From: Methylobacter sp.
Lineage (GTDB): Bacteria > Pseudomonadota > Gammaproteobacteria > Methylococcales > Methylomonadaceae
Assembly (NCBI GenBank): GCA_024636505.1
Contig: JAGXGY010000042.1
Coordinates: 186,001-250,000, forward strand
DNA length: 64,000 bases
Direction: 5' to 3'
Positions 29,154-38,737 of this stretch are shown here, piece after piece; position 1 is the first letter of the stretch; every line of letters starts with the position of its first letter. The position numbers and the translations under genes are program-made. The notes beneath the pieces were generated by a model that was given only the letters and a program-made list of their open reading frames with translations, did not search any database and was not told where the DNA came from.

Positions 29154-29870
29154 TTATATGCAAACAGTACCATCCCATTCACAGAGGCGACTGTTTCTAA
29201 CTGCCACCGAGGCATTGAGGGTTTTTGTGACTGCGGCTTCATTTTTTAGTTGCCCAGTAAGCTGGATATTCACCAGGCGCTTTTCGGCTAGATTGTCATT
29301 GGCCGCAGCTCCTGCACAAGCGACGGCATTGGTGACAGTATCGGTCGTCACATTCAAACAGCGCGATGTGGCCGGTAAAACACCGGTAACCGGCACAAAA
29401 CTAAATTGCAATGTGCTGATGGTCAGTTGACCCTCGTCGATAAACCCTTCCCATGTTCCATCGGTACAATCGACGGTCGTAGAGCCGGTTTTACGCATTT
29501 GAATACCGTTGTTGACCAGCCTAAAGCCATAATATTCATTGGCATCGACCACGCCATCACTGTTTGCATCGTAGCTATAGAGAAGGCAGGTAGCAGCAGG
29601 TATCTGGATATTGGTAGCTGCCGCAGTAAAAGGATTTTTCCTGCTATCAGCCTCCACAGTTGCACCTCCCCAATAACCGGCCCGTTTAACGTCATTCACC
29701 ATTAAGACCATTATCCCATCCAGGTCATGATTGAGCCGCGCCGATTTTATGATGCTGGAACTGCCGTTCACTGCAGCAATATAAACATTAATTGTTGCGC
29801 CAATCACAATAAGCCCCAAAAGCAGAGAGATCATTAGTTCTATGAGTGTAAAACCGGTCTGTTTTTTCAT
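29154..29870 (-). CDS. pilW: PilW-like minor pilin
   Basis: 238 residues with the prepilin signal [20 protein letters not shown] and glutamate at mature position 5. The region DLDGIMVLMVNDVKRAGYWGG is a characteristic PilW signature. A cysteine pair lies near the C-terminus (LCEWDGTVC). Minor pilins of this group form the priming complex of type IV pili with PilV, PilX and FimU/FimT. Spacing is 22 bases after fimT and 56 bases before pilX. Confidence 0.87.
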   Translation of the reverse strand: MKKQTGFTLIELMISLLLGLIVIGATINVYIAAVNGSSSIIKSARLNHDLDGIMVLMVNDVKRAGYWGGATVEADSRKNPFTAAATNIQIPAATCLLYSYDANSDGVVDANEYYGFRLVNNGIQMRKTGSTTVDCTDGTWEGFIDEGQLTISTLQFSFVPVTGVLPATSRCLNVTTDTVTNAVACAGAAANDNLAEKRLVNIQLTGQLKNEAAVTKTLNASVAVRNSRLCEWDGTVCI

Positions 29871-29892
29871 GGTCTTGTCTCTGAATATAAGT

Positions 29893-30429
29893 TTAACAAG
29901 CCGGATAATTCGATATACCCGTTGAACCGGAAGGCGTACATGCTCTTACTCTTCCGATATCGCTAAAAACAACTCGGGCAGCATGGAGACTGGTGCTAAA
30001 GGTGACGCCATTAGCACCGATGGTGCCGCGTCGACTATCGAACGTGCTGTTACCACTGGCCGAATCCATATTGACCGTACTATAAGCCACCCCGGAAACA
30101 ATCCGGATATCGCAATAATCAGCATCTGCTGTATTGGTTTCAGTGCAATCGCAACTTGTTTTGCTTGCTGGATTTTTTTTGGCTAAACCATAGCACCAGC
30201 TGCCGGCATTGCCTGTTGTTCGTGAAATAATGACATTTTCACTGTGCTTGATCGCTTCGGTGCGGGCAAATTGCAAATCGGATTTCAACCCTTCAGTAAC
30301 TTGTTGCAAGCGGTTGCGTTCGAGCATATTCTGATAAGAAGGCACCGCTATCGCCGCGAGTATGCCGATGATGGCAACAATTATCATAGTCTCCAGCAGG
30401 GTAAAGCCGACGTTTTTAGGTTTATTCAT
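29893..30429 (-). CDS. fimT: FimT/FimU (GspH-like) minor pilin
   Basis: 178 residues. The prepilin signal is [33 protein letters not shown], followed by the GspH-type segment LKSDLQFARTEAIKHSENVI. Several cysteines lie in the C-terminal half (WCYG, CDCTETN, YCDIR, RACTPS). It is the first gene of the minor-pilin operon, reading away from pilE. FimT in related bacteria can also bind DNA during uptake, but no specific binding residues can be seen here. Confidence 0.87.
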   Translation of the reverse strand: MNKPKNVGFTLLETMIIVAIIGILAAIAVPSYQNMLERNRLQQVTEGLKSDLQFARTEAIKHSENVIISRTTGNAGSWCYGLAKKNPASKTSCDCTETNTADADYCDIRIVSGVAYSTVNMDSASGNSTFDSRRGTIGANGVTFSTSLHAARVVFSDIGRVRACTPSGSTGISNYPAC

Positions 30430-30551
30430 ATCTATCCACCTTTTTATATATTTTGATTATAGATGACTATCGCTCTTAATCCGTTAGCTAATCTACATTT
30501 TATTTATTAAGCTTAAGCGTTATCCAATTTATCTGCGATAACTAAGGGTTA

Positions 30552-30560
30552 TGCTATATT
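30552..30560 (+). promoter_or_regulatory. Extended -10 element before pilE
   Basis: TGCTATATT has the TGn-TATATT form of an extended -10 and lies 37 bases before the pilE ATG. No good -35 or sigma-54 site (GG-N10-GC type) is seen in the 167-base gap. Confidence 0.35.
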
Positions 30561-30596
30561 TGCATCCATTCAATAACTTTATAAAGCGGTGCAACC

Positions 30597-31001
30597 ATGT
30601 ACACAGTAAAACGATCTTCCGGTTTTACCTTAATAGAATTGATGATAACCGTGGCCATTATCGGAATTTTGGCCGGCATTGCTTATCCTGCATATACCGA
30701 ATATGTGATCAGGGCAAAACGTTCTGATGCCAAAACCGCGCTGCTGCAGGTACAACTGGCCCAAGAGAAGTGGCGGGCTAATCATACAAGCTACGGCACG
30801 CTGGCTAATATAGGCCTTGCCGCTACTTCGCCCGATGGTCATTACACCATTGCCGTCTCGGGAAACACCGCTACGGCTTACACAGCGACTGCGACTCCAC
30901 TGAGTCCATTTGCTGATGCCAAATGTGGCACTTTGGGCATTAATCAGGCGGGAGTCAAAACTGTAGGCAGTGATACTGTTGCAAATTGCTGGGGGAAATA
31001 G
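30597..31001 (+). CDS. pilE: PilE-like type IV pilin
   Basis: 134 residues with the prepilin signal [27 protein letters not shown], glutamate at mature 5, and a short globular domain with two cysteines near the end ([14 protein letters not shown]) that form the D-loop disulfide. PilE usually ends the fimU-pilV-pilW-pilX-pilY1-pilE cluster on the same strand. Here it is divergent from the other minor pilins and pilY1 is missing. Confidence 0.87.
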   Translation: MYTVKRSSGFTLIELMITVAIIGILAGIAYPAYTEYVIRAKRSDAKTALLQVQLAQEKWRANHTSYGTLANIGLAATSPDGHYTIAVSGNTATAYTATATPLSPFADAKCGTLGINQAGVKTVGSDTVANCWGK

Positions 31002-31169
31002 CTTTGCTCTGGTGTTCCACTTGGCAACGCTGGAGCGACTAGCGCCACAAAAGCACCGGTATAAATCACCATGTGAAGAAGTCGTTATACGATAGCTGAG
31101 CCCGATAGACCGCATTTTATGACCTGTACGGTGTTGGAATGGCTGATGGCGGAACCTACGCAATTAAGT

Positions 31170-31204
31170 TTGACAAGGTGGCATGCCTTAATCTAAGGTG
31201 TCAA
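31170..31204. promoter_or_regulatory. Candidate toxin-antitoxin operator and promoter
   Basis: TTGACA at 31170 and TGTCAA at 31199 form an inverted repeat with an inner AAGG..CCTT pair, 25 bases upstream of the antitoxin ATG. TTGACA may also be the -35 box, with TAAGGT (31194-31199) as a weak -10 after 18 bp. Autoregulation by the antitoxin-toxin complex is usual for this family. Confidence 0.45.
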
Positions 31205-31228
31205 TATGTCACCAACAAGGAAAATGCC

Positions 31229-31501
31229 ATGACCGTTATAAGCAGTGAACGTATTACCGCCAGGGTAAGCGAACAAATCAAACAAACACTGATAGCCGCT
31301 GCCGACTTAACGGGAGCGACATTGAATCAGTTTTTAGTACAAGCGGCGCTTGAGAAAGCTGAAAACATTATCGAAAAAGATAAGTTGATTCACCTGAGTA
31401 AAAAAGATGCTCTATTCTTTTTTAATATGCTGGAAAATCCACCTGAACCCAATACAAAGCTAATTAACGCGGTTAAAAATTACAGAGCTCATATCAAGTG
31501 A
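31229..31501 (+). CDS. DUF1778 / TacA-type antitoxin
   Basis: 90 residues from ATG 31229, which follows an AAGGAAAA site. The N-terminal ribbon-helix-helix is ERITARVSEQIKQTLIAAAD then LTGATLNQFLVQAALEKA; the C-terminal tail (KDALFFFNMLENPPEPN) matches the toxin-wrapping tail of DUF1778 proteins. It should neutralise the acetyltransferase encoded next and repress their shared promoter. A longer in-frame ORF from 31139 would run through the operator, so I reject that start. It overlaps the toxin by 4 bases (GTGA). Confidence 0.88.
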   Translation: MTVISSERITARVSEQIKQTLIAAADLTGATLNQFLVQAALEKAENIIEKDKLIHLSKKDALFFFNMLENPPEPNTKLINAVKNYRAHIK

Positions 31502-32043
31502 TCTCGACCTTAACCATTGAACCGCTCTCTAAAGCGCATAACAGAACAGCGTTTGATTGTGGCAATAAAGCGTTAAATCATTTTTTACAAAAAATTGCAC
31601 GCCAGCATATGGAGAAAGGACTCTCTAAAACCTTTATCTTAATTGATACGAAACACCCGTCAGAGATTATTGCCTACATGAGTCTTGTGGTTTGTGAGGT
31701 CTTAACAGATGACATTCCCCATCAATGGAAAAATAAATACCCTAACAAGATTCCGGCTGCCAAGCTTGCAAAATTAGCCGTTGCATACGATCATCAAAGA
31801 AAAGGTTATGGGGGAATATTGCTGATTGATGCCATGCAAAAAACCTTAAATGTCTCTTATAAAATGGGTATTTCAGGGCTTTTTGTTGACGCAAAGCATG
31901 AACAAGCAAAAGCCTATTATAATCAATTTGACTTTATCTCATTGCCCGAACAATTAGATAACTTATTCTTGCCCTTATCGACTCTGGCTAAAAGCCTGAG
32001 TCAAACCACCGAATCCACCACAGACACGAATGCACTCGAATAA
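31498..32043 (+). CDS. GNAT-family toxin, TacT type
   Basis: 181 residues, GTG start overlapping the antitoxin stop. The layout is that of TacT/AtaT toxins: FDCGNKALNHFLQKIARQ at the N-terminus, the acetyl-CoA loop HQRKGYGG (R101-G106), and AKAYYNQFDFISLPE with LFLPLSTL near the end. Such toxins acetylate the amino group of aminoacyl-tRNAs and stop translation. The tail after residue 165 is longer than usual and rich in Thr and Ser. It probably acts as a stability or stress module. Confidence 0.88.
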   Translation: MISTLTIEPLSKAHNRTAFDCGNKALNHFLQKIARQHMEKGLSKTFILIDTKHPSEIIAYMSLVVCEVLTDDIPHQWKNKYPNKIPAAKLAKLAVAYDHQRKGYGGILLIDAMQKTLNVSYKMGISGLFVDAKHEQAKAYYNQFDFISLPEQLDNLFLPLSTLAKSLSQTTESTTDTNALE

Positions 32044-32062
32044 GACGCTGGTAAAATATTTC

Positions 32063-32194
32063 ATCGTTCCCACGCTCCGAGGCACATAAGTGTCTACGAG
32101 ACATCGTCATTCTGGCAAATACCGGCACCTATGCCGGTATGTTGACTCTTGGACAGCGTGATGTATAACAATGAGCACGCTACGTGCGAACGAT
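32063..32194. repeat. Composite palindromic repeat, family A
   Basis: Ends are ATCGTTCCCACGCTC and its degenerate inverse GCACGCTACGTGCGAACGAT. Inside are small hairpins including ACCGGCACCTATGCCGGT. It fills the gap between the toxin gene and dusA. Confidence 0.6.
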
Positions 32195-32236
32195 GCGAAA
32201 TAGCACTAAACCATCTAAAACCAGACATAAAAATTC

Positions 32237-33277
32237 ATGATAAAACCCGATAATTCAAGGCATCGGCTCTGTGTAGCCCCTATGCTCGATTGGACCGATA
32301 GACACTGCCGTTATTTTCATCGGCTGATGTCTGAACACGCGTTTTTATATACCGAAATGGTGACTACCGGCGCGTTGATTCATGGCGACCCTCACCGGTT
32401 TTTGCAGTTTCATTCGGCTGAAAACCCGGTGGCGTTTCAATTGGGCGGCAGCAATCCACGGGAACTGGCCCTCTGCGCCAGGATGATTGAAGATTACGGC
32501 TATGACGAGGTCAATTTGAATGTCGGCTGCCCCAGCGATCGGGTTCAGAACGGCCGTTTCGGCGCTTGCCTGATGGCGGAACCCGAACTGGTCGCCGACT
32601 GCGTCGCGGCAATGAATCAGACGACTTCGATCCCGGTCACGGTCAAATCGAGAATCGGCATTGATGAACGCGATTCTTATCAGGAGCTGGTCCATTTTGT
32701 CTCGACGGTTGCCGGTGCCGGTTGCGAAAGCTTTATTATCCATGCCAGAAAAGCCTGGTTAAGCGGCCTATCGCCCAAACAAAACCGCGATATTCCGCCG
32801 TTGCGCTACGATCTGGTCTATCAAATCAAACAGGACTTTCCTGAGCTTGAAATCATTCTGAACGGCGGCATCACTACCTTGGATCAGGCCGAAGCTGTTT
32901 TGCGGCATGTTGACGGGGTCATGATTGGCCGGGAGGCTTATCACAACCCTTATATTTTAGCCGATGCGGATCAAAGGTTTTATGGCAAATCCAAAGAACC
33001 CCGGTCACGGGAAATGATTATGGATCTGTTAATTCCTTATGTTCAACAGCAGCTTGAGCGTAACGATGGCGTCCGCCTAAACAGCATAACCAGGCACATT
33101 TTAGGCCTTTTTCACGGCCAACCGGGAGCTAGAGGCTGGCGCCGCCATTTGAGCGAAAATGTCTGCAAACCCGGTGCCGACATCAATGTGATTTTGGACG
33201 CTTTAAAATTCTGCTTACCGGACAAGGCATGCCGCCCTGCTCGAAACGTTTTTCGTCCGTTAAATGTAACCGCTTAG
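32237..33277 (+). CDS. dusA: tRNA-dihydrouridine(20/20a) synthase
   Basis: 346 residues, an FMN-dependent TIM-barrel enzyme that reduces U20/U20a in the tRNA D-loop with NADPH. Family marks are VAPMLDWTDRHCR, YTEMVTTGALIHGD, the substrate motif NVGCPSDRVQNGRFGACLM with the catalytic cysteine near residue 111, and IIHARKAWLSGLSPKQNRD, which is specific for the DusA branch. The length is usual. It stands as a single gene. Confidence 0.95.
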   Translation: MIKPDNSRHRLCVAPMLDWTDRHCRYFHRLMSEHAFLYTEMVTTGALIHGDPHRFLQFHSAENPVAFQLGGSNPRELALCARMIEDYGYDEVNLNVGCPSDRVQNGRFGACLMAEPELVADCVAAMNQTTSIPVTVKSRIGIDERDSYQELVHFVSTVAGAGCESFIIHARKAWLSGLSPKQNRDIPPLRYDLVYQIKQDFPELEIILNGGITTLDQAEAVLRHVDGVMIGREAYHNPYILADADQRFYGKSKEPRSREMIMDLLIPYVQQQLERNDGVRLNSITRHILGLFHGQPGARGWRRHLSENVCKPGADINVILDALKFCLPDKACRPARNVFRPLNVTA

Positions 33278-33422
33278 CTCAGCCATCGCAGAAACGTTAG
33301 CAACGGGATTGCAAACCCCGTCCCGCTCGAAACTACATCCCTATAGGTAAAGAGCGAAGCTTTAAAAGCCAATACTCAATGCTGTATACTGACCAACTAT
33401 TTTTATTACTGAGATTGAGACT

Positions 33423-33965
33423 ATGGAACAGCATTTTGCCGGAATTATCGAAGCAGTTGGTGAAGATTTAAATCGCGAAGGCCTGATCGATACACCAAAA
33501 CGCGCAGCCAAGGCTTTCAAATTTTTAAACAACGGCTACGAAAAAACGCTGGAAGAAGTACTCAACGGCGCTATTTTTACCGCCGACACCGAAGATATGG
33601 TTATTGTGAAAAATATTGAACTGTATTCTTTATGCGAACACCATTTACTGCCGTTTATCGGTAAATGTCATGTCGGTTATTTGCCGCGCGGTAAAGTGAT
33701 GGGACTGTCCAAAGTCGCTCGCGTTATCGATATGTATGCACGTCGCCTGCAAATTCAGGAAAAACTGACCAAACAAATAGCCGACGCGATTGAACTGGCA
33801 ACCGGTGCCCGAGGCGTGGCCGTGGTGATCGAAGCCAAGCATTTGTGCATGATGATGCGCGGCATTGAAAAACAAAATTCAGTCATGACAACGTCAGTGA
33901 TGACCGGGATTTTTCGTAAAGAAATCAGCACCCGGTCGGAATTTTTAAATCTGATCAACCGATAA
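33423..33965 (+). CDS. folE: GTP cyclohydrolase I
   Basis: 180 residues, forming a decamer that makes 7,8-dihydroneopterin triphosphate for folate and related pterins. The zinc-binding parts are [20 protein letters not shown] and the later [23 protein letters not shown] and [10 protein letters not shown] also match. The final motif is TTSVMTGIF. It lies 7 bases before hemH, so the two are likely co-transcribed, although they serve different pathways. Confidence 0.95.
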   Translation: MEQHFAGIIEAVGEDLNREGLIDTPKRAAKAFKFLNNGYEKTLEEVLNGAIFTADTEDMVIVKNIELYSLCEHHLLPFIGKCHVGYLPRGKVMGLSKVARVIDMYARRLQIQEKLTKQIADAIELATGARGVAVVIEAKHLCMMMRGIEKQNSVMTTSVMTGIFRKEISTRSEFLNLINR

Positions 33966-33972
33966 AACCCCA

Positions 33973-34941
33973 ATGACAGCAAAAAAAACCGGCGTATTAC
34001 TGGCAAACCTGGGTTCGCCTACTGCACCGACACCCAAAGCGGTCAGGCGATTTCTTAAGGCGTTTCTTTGGGACCCCCGCGTCGTCAACCTGCCCAGACC
34101 GCTGTGGTGGGTGATTCTGCATTTTTTTGTGCTGCCTTTTCGCCCCCGGAAATCGGCCTTAGCCTATCGTAAGATCTGGAATGAAAAAGGTTCGCCGTTA
34201 ATTTTTCTGACCTTGCAATTAGCCGAACGGGTTGCCGATAAGCTCAATGCCAAAGGCGTAACAACCCGGGCGGTAATGCGCTACGGCGAGCCATCGATAG
34301 CGCAACAGTTAACAGCCTTCAAAAAGGCAGGCATCGATAATATCATCGTCCTGCCTTTGTACCCGCAATATTCCTCGACCACCACCGCATCGATCTATGA
34401 TGCGGTGATCAAGGAACTCAATCAGTGGCGACATCTGCCCAACATTCAATTTATCAGTGATTATCACCAGCACAGTCATTATATTGCTGCGGTTGTAGAA
34501 TCCATAGAGCAACACTGGCTGGAACACGGCAAAAACCAGCTGTTATTGATGTCTTTTCACGGTTTACCCGAGCAACTGACTCAATGGGGCGACCCGTATT
34601 TTCACCAGTGCCATAAAACCGCCGTCTTGATTGCCGAGAAATTGGGTATTGACCAAAAACAATGGATGATCGTATTCCAATCGCGGTTCGGCAAGGCGCA
34701 ATGGCTAAAGCCTTATTGCGTAGACACCTTACAAAAGCTTCCCGGACAAGGCATTAAGACCATAGATATTGTCTGTCCCGGGTTTGCGGTGGATTGCCTG
34801 GAAACGCTGGAAGAAATAGCCATGGAAAACAAGGCCGTTTTTATGGAGTCCGGCGGCGTGGAGTATCGCTATATAACGGCGCTGAATGATTCAGAAACGC
34901 ATGTTGCTGCTATAGTTAATCTGATTGAACAGAAGCTTTAA
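33973..34941 (+). CDS. hemH: Ferrochelatase
   Basis: 322 residues. Inserts iron into protoporphyrin IX at the inner face of the membrane. Motifs: GVLLANLGSPTAPTPKAVR, PLYPQYSSTTTAS, the active-site histidine in LLMSFHGLPEQ, and CPGFAVDCLETLEEI with the catalytic glutamate. No C-terminal Fe-S cysteine set is present, which is normal for this branch. Haem supply fits the cytochromes and NarI encoded further on, though not in one operon. Confidence 0.95.
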   Translation: MTAKKTGVLLANLGSPTAPTPKAVRRFLKAFLWDPRVVNLPRPLWWVILHFFVLPFRPRKSALAYRKIWNEKGSPLIFLTLQLAERVADKLNAKGVTTRAVMRYGEPSIAQQLTAFKKAGIDNIIVLPLYPQYSSTTTASIYDAVIKELNQWRHLPNIQFISDYHQHSHYIAAVVESIEQHWLEHGKNQLLLMSFHGLPEQLTQWGDPYFHQCHKTAVLIAEKLGIDQKQWMIVFQSRFGKAQWLKPYCVDTLQKLPGQGIKTIDIVCPGFAVDCLETLEEIAMENKAVFMESGGVEYRYITALNDSETHVAAIVNLIEQKL

Positions 34942-34946
34942 TCACT

Positions 34947-34995
34947 GGAGTGCAGGCTCTGCCTGCAAGTACAAGCAAAGCTTGCACTCCCGTTG
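34947..34995. repeat. 49-bp repeat, family B copy 1
   Basis: Begins GGAGTGCAGGCTCTGCCTGC and ends GCACTCCCGTTG. 43 of 49 bases match the copy at 42121-42169. Outer arms GGAGTGCA/TGCACTCC enclose a GCAGGC/GCCTGC hairpin. Confidence 0.85.
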
Positions 34996-35040
34996 AAATA
35001 AAACTTTTAGTGATGCAAACAGCGAACCAAAAGGCTAAAA

Positions 35041-36639
35041 ATGAAACAAACACTCTTACAAAGTTGGCAAGATAGTAGCTGGCCGACCATCAAATCGAGC
35101 AAACCGCTGGAAACCGGCGACGGTGTTATTGACCAAAGAACTTTTAACACCATTGAAGTTGATCAGCTGTTCGACGCCGTCAATCACGCCTCAACCATTG
35201 CCGGGCAAGCGGTGTTATTTCGTTCGTTAACCCAGCCGCTGGATACGCTGGATCAGATTAACGCCAAACAGCAAGCTGTTGAAGAGCTGCGCAATAATCC
35301 GGCACTCAAAAAGCAGCTTGAACGCATCGTACAACACGCGATACCCGATGAAAAAAACTTCTACTTGCTGTTGTTCGGCGAATTTCTAGGCTCGTTCGGC
35401 ACCGCCAGAGAAGAGCATGAGATTGAAGGCTACGGCTACCTGCAATATAAACGCGGCATCCGTTTTATGTTGGAACTGGTTGATCGAATTCAAGCGGCAG
35501 AAGCCCCCCAAAGCGACTATCTAAAAGGTATTTTCGAGCAAATAGGTATTTTTTCAGAATCCAGGCCTTATTCGCTGATGCAAGGGCCGGTTTATATTGT
35601 TGAAAACAATCTCCAGTGCAAGGAACAGCGAAAAGGTTCGTTTTTACCTGCGATTATATTTAAACCCCGGCTATTCAAACCGCTGCTGATCACGCTATTT
35701 TTCGCAACCATCTGGGCGCTGGCGCATTTTTTTCCCACCGACATGTTCAAGGTTTCAGTCGAAGCCATCCCGACCGCAACGATTTTTTTTGTCCCGTTGT
35801 TGCTGGTTTATTTTCCGATTATCGGCGGCTTCGATCGCGACAGCTGCATTATCCCGCTAAGAAATGAGTTTAAAAAATCCGCAGCGGTAGCTGACACCTT
35901 AGATGCGCTGGGCAAACTCGACGAATTGCTGTCCTTTATCCAGTTTTCCGAGACATTCGGCGGCGACATGGTATTGCCCGAACTGATTGATGCGACGCAT
36001 CACCGGATCAATCTGGCTGATGCCAGGAACCCGGTTTTAGGCAAACAAAACCCGGATTATGTCGGCAACGATTTTGTGCTGGATGACGACAAACTGGTGC
36101 TGGTCACCGGGCCCAACAGCGGCGGCAAAACCGCTTTTTGCAAAACCGTCACCCAGATTCAGCTGCTCGCGCAAATCGGCTGTTATGTGCCTGCCAAATC
36201 GGCAACACTGACCGTCGCCGACCGGATTTTCTACCAAGCGCCTGAAATCAGTCATCTGGATGACGGCGAAGGCCGGTTCGGTACCGAATTGAAGCGAACC
36301 AAAGACATCTTTCTGGCGGCTACGCCTAAAAGCCTGGTGATTCTGGATGAATTATCCGAAGGCACGACCTTCGAAGAAAAAATGGAATCGTCGTCGAATG
36401 TGCTGAATGGCTTTTACCGGAAAGGCAACAGCACCCTTTTAATTACCCATAATCATCAACTGGTCGATCATTTTGTTGCGCAGGGCACAGGCTTGCCGAG
36501 ACAAGTCGAGTTTGCCAATGACGCGCCGACCTACAAACTGGTTGCAGGCATATCCCGAGTCAGCCATGCCGACCGCGTGGCGAAAAAAATCGGTTTCTCT
36601 AAAGAAGACATAGACAACTATCTGGCGGATTCAGAATGA
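35041..36639 (+). CDS. Membrane-anchored MutS-like ATPase
   Basis: 532 residues. The C-terminal third is a MutS domain V ATPase: Walker A GPNSGGKT near 357-364 and Walker [16 protein letters not shown] near 430-445, followed by [13 protein letters not shown]. The mismatch-recognition domain is absent. A helical clamp-like region (about 25-215) precedes two membrane segments at roughly 219-240 and 243-262 ([33 protein letters not shown]). Such MutS-related membrane proteins occur in bacteria, but their role is unknown. The gene overlaps purT by 4 bases, so they are co-translated. Confidence 0.78.
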   Translation: MKQTLLQSWQDSSWPTIKSSKPLETGDGVIDQRTFNTIEVDQLFDAVNHASTIAGQAVLFRSLTQPLDTLDQINAKQQAVEELRNNPALKKQLERIVQHAIPDEKNFYLLLFGEFLGSFGTAREEHEIEGYGYLQYKRGIRFMLELVDRIQAAEAPQSDYLKGIFEQIGIFSESRPYSLMQGPVYIVENNLQCKEQRKGSFLPAIIFKPRLFKPLLITLFFATIWALAHFFPTDMFKVSVEAIPTATIFFVPLLLVYFPIIGGFDRDSCIIPLRNEFKKSAAVADTLDALGKLDELLSFIQFSETFGGDMVLPELIDATHHRINLADARNPVLGKQNPDYVGNDFVLDDDKLVLVTGPNSGGKTAFCKTVTQIQLLAQIGCYVPAKSATLTVADRIFYQAPEISHLDDGEGRFGTELKRTKDIFLAATPKSLVILDELSEGTTFEEKMESSSNVLNGFYRKGNSTLLITHNHQLVDHFVAQGTGLPRQVEFANDAPTYKLVAGISRVSHADRVAKKIGFSKEDIDNYLADSE

Positions 36640-37838
36640 AAATAGGCACCCCCTTATCCAACAGCGCAACCAAAGCCCTGCTGCTCGGCAGCGGTGAACT
36701 GGGCAAAGAACTGGCTATTGCCCTGCAACGCTACGGCGTGGAAGTGATTGCTGTAGACCGTTACCCGAATGCTCCGGCACAGCAGGTCGCACATCGCAGC
36801 CATGTAATCGATATGACCGACACCGACGCGGTCAAAAAACTGATTGCGCTGGAGCAGCCGGATTTCATCATTCCGGAAATTGAAGCGATTGCAACCCAGG
36901 CGCTAATGGACATTGAGGAGGAAGGGACATGTACGGTGGTACCTAACGCCAGGGCGATTCAGTTAACCATGAACCGTGAAGGCATCAGAACCCTGGCCGC
37001 AGAGTGGCTTAACATCCCCACCTCGAACTATGCGTTTGCACAAAGTTTTGAGCAATTGCAGGCGGCGGTTGACGCTGGCATCGGTTACCCATGCTTTATC
37101 AAACCGACCATGTCATCATCCGGCAAAGGTCAGTCTATGGTCAAAAACGCCGATCAGCTGAAAGCCGCCTGGAATTACGCCAAATCCAGCGGTCGGGTCG
37201 ATACCGGCAAGGTCATTGTCGAAGCAAAAATCGACTTTGATTTTGAAATCACCTTGTTGACGGTGCGCGCTTTGAATCAGCATGGAGACGTCGAGACATG
37301 CTTTTGCGCACCGATAGGCCATGTGCAGGAAAACGGCGATTACCGGGAAAGCTGGCAGCCCCAAGCCATGAGTGCCGCCGCGATCAAAGCAGCGCAGGAT
37401 ATTGCCCTTAAAATAACCGATGACATCGCCGGACTCGGTTTATTCGGCGTTGAATTGTTTATCAAGGGCGATAACGTCTGGTTTAGCGAAATCAGCCCCA
37501 GACCGCATGATACCGGCATGGTGACCCTGGTCACCCAACAACAAAATGAATTCGAATTACATGCCAGAGCCATCTTAGGCTTGCCCGTCGATACCGCCAT
37601 ACACAGCCTCGGAGCAAGTGCGGTGATCTTAGGCCGCATAGATGCACAAGGCGTGAATTACCAAGGACTGGATAAGGCATTGTCCGTCCCGGCCAGCGAA
37701 ATCAGATTATTCGGCAAGCCCGAAGCTTTTATCAACAGGCGCATGGGCGTTGCCTTAGCCACGGCTAAAACTGTCGATGAAGCCAGAAACAGAGCGGTTA
37801 AGGCTGCGGGTATGATTGTTATTAGACCTGATAGATAG
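36636..37838 (+). CDS. purT: Formate-dependent phosphoribosylglycinamide formyltransferase 2
   Basis: 400 residues, ATP-grasp fold. Converts glycinamide ribonucleotide and formate to formyl-GAR in purine synthesis. Visible parts are [38 protein letters not shown], the ATP-grasp region [17 protein letters not shown], and [18 protein letters not shown]. The length is usual. Use of formate rather than formyl-THF suits a one-carbon metabolism rich in formate. Confidence 0.95.
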   Translation: MKIGTPLSNSATKALLLGSGELGKELAIALQRYGVEVIAVDRYPNAPAQQVAHRSHVIDMTDTDAVKKLIALEQPDFIIPEIEAIATQALMDIEEEGTCTVVPNARAIQLTMNREGIRTLAAEWLNIPTSNYAFAQSFEQLQAAVDAGIGYPCFIKPTMSSSGKGQSMVKNADQLKAAWNYAKSSGRVDTGKVIVEAKIDFDFEITLLTVRALNQHGDVETCFCAPIGHVQENGDYRESWQPQAMSAAAIKAAQDIALKITDDIAGLGLFGVELFIKGDNVWFSEISPRPHDTGMVTLVTQQQNEFELHARAILGLPVDTAIHSLGASAVILGRIDAQGVNYQGLDKALSVPASEIRLFGKPEAFINRRMGVALATAKTVDEARNRAVKAAGMIVIRPDR

Positions 37839-37846
37839 GTGAAGCC

Positions 37847-38485
37847 ATGATGAGAAGTCACCCCAGGCTATCCTGCCTGCCGCCCTTCGAGTTAATGCAA
37901 ATCTGTTCCAGACAGATTTGTGCGGTTGCTTTAAGCTCTTTACTCATCTCGAACACGGCAGTAGCCGACATTTATAAATTTATCGCTAATGACGGCCGCA
38001 CCTACTATACCGACAAGCCTAAAAACAGCCTGTACAAACGCATTATACGCACCAGGGCGCTTAATTATTCCAGCGCCTTGCCCTATATGGGTTCCAACAA
38101 AAAAAAATTCGCCGACCTTATTACCGAGGCGGCCGACCGGCATCAGGTCGATGCCAGACTGGTACACGCGGTCATCCAGGCCGAATCCGCTTACAATGCC
38201 AGAGCAATCTCCTCAGCCGGCGCCGTAGGCTTAATGCAGTTAATGCCCGCTACCGCAGAACGCTATGGCGTTATCGACCGGAATAATCCTGTTCAGAATA
38301 TCGACGGCGGCACCCATTATTTGAAAGACTTACTCAGGATGTTTGATTCAAACCTGTCTTTAGCGGTTGCCGCTTATAACGCCGGCGAAGGTGCAGTGAT
38401 GAAATACCATAATTCCATTCCCCCCTACCCCGAAACGCGCAATTACGTCAAAACTGTGATGGCGTTGTATAACAGGCGCTTTTGA
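37847..38485 (+). CDS. Lytic transglycosylase with SLT domain
   Basis: 212 residues. Goose-type/SLT catalytic domain at about 90-205 with the catalytic glutamate in VIQAESAYNARAISSAGAVG, then LMQLMPATAERYG and LAVAAYNAGEGAV. A short segment before it (IYKFIANDGRTYYTDKP) is a DUF4124-like motif common in exported proteins of this type. It cleaves peptidoglycan in the periplasm. The ATG at 37847 has a GGTGAA site; a start at 37895 would give a cleaner signal peptide ending VADIYKF, so the exact start is uncertain. Confidence 0.88.
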   Translation: MMRSHPRLSCLPPFELMQICSRQICAVALSSLLISNTAVADIYKFIANDGRTYYTDKPKNSLYKRIIRTRALNYSSALPYMGSNKKKFADLITEAADRHQVDARLVHAVIQAESAYNARAISSAGAVGLMQLMPATAERYGVIDRNNPVQNIDGGTHYLKDLLRMFDSNLSLAVAAYNAGEGAVMKYHNSIPPYPETRNYVKTVMALYNRRF

Positions 38486-38580
38486 GCTGACTGGTTTCTT
38501 ATTGGCAGCGGGGCGGTTGTTTGATTGTCTTGGGGCAATTTTTACGTTTTTTTGCCGCTGTTCAAGCGATAAGGCAACCA

Positions 38581-38646
38581 CACATCGCTTCGCTTGTTGC
38601 GGGGGGCTCTCAACCTAAAGACCGCGATTTAAACCAGCAAGGCAGA
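38581..38646. repeat. Dispersed intergenic repeat, family D copy 2
   Basis: Diverged copy of 1943-2013, with TCGCTTCGCTTGTTGCGGG at the left and AAACCAGCAAGGCAGA at the right; the middle is shorter. Confidence 0.55.
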
Positions 38647-38737
38647 ATAAATCGGTATTGAAAGACATTCTAAAGTCGGTATAAGCGCCGAAACCGGATA
38701 ATAACTTGCCGGTTAGAGCCATAAGGAGCTCAAGACC

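Noticed and set aside
31139..31228. Longer N-terminus of the DUF1778 antitoxin
   Set aside because: It would run through the operator and promoter, and the extra residues match nothing in the family.
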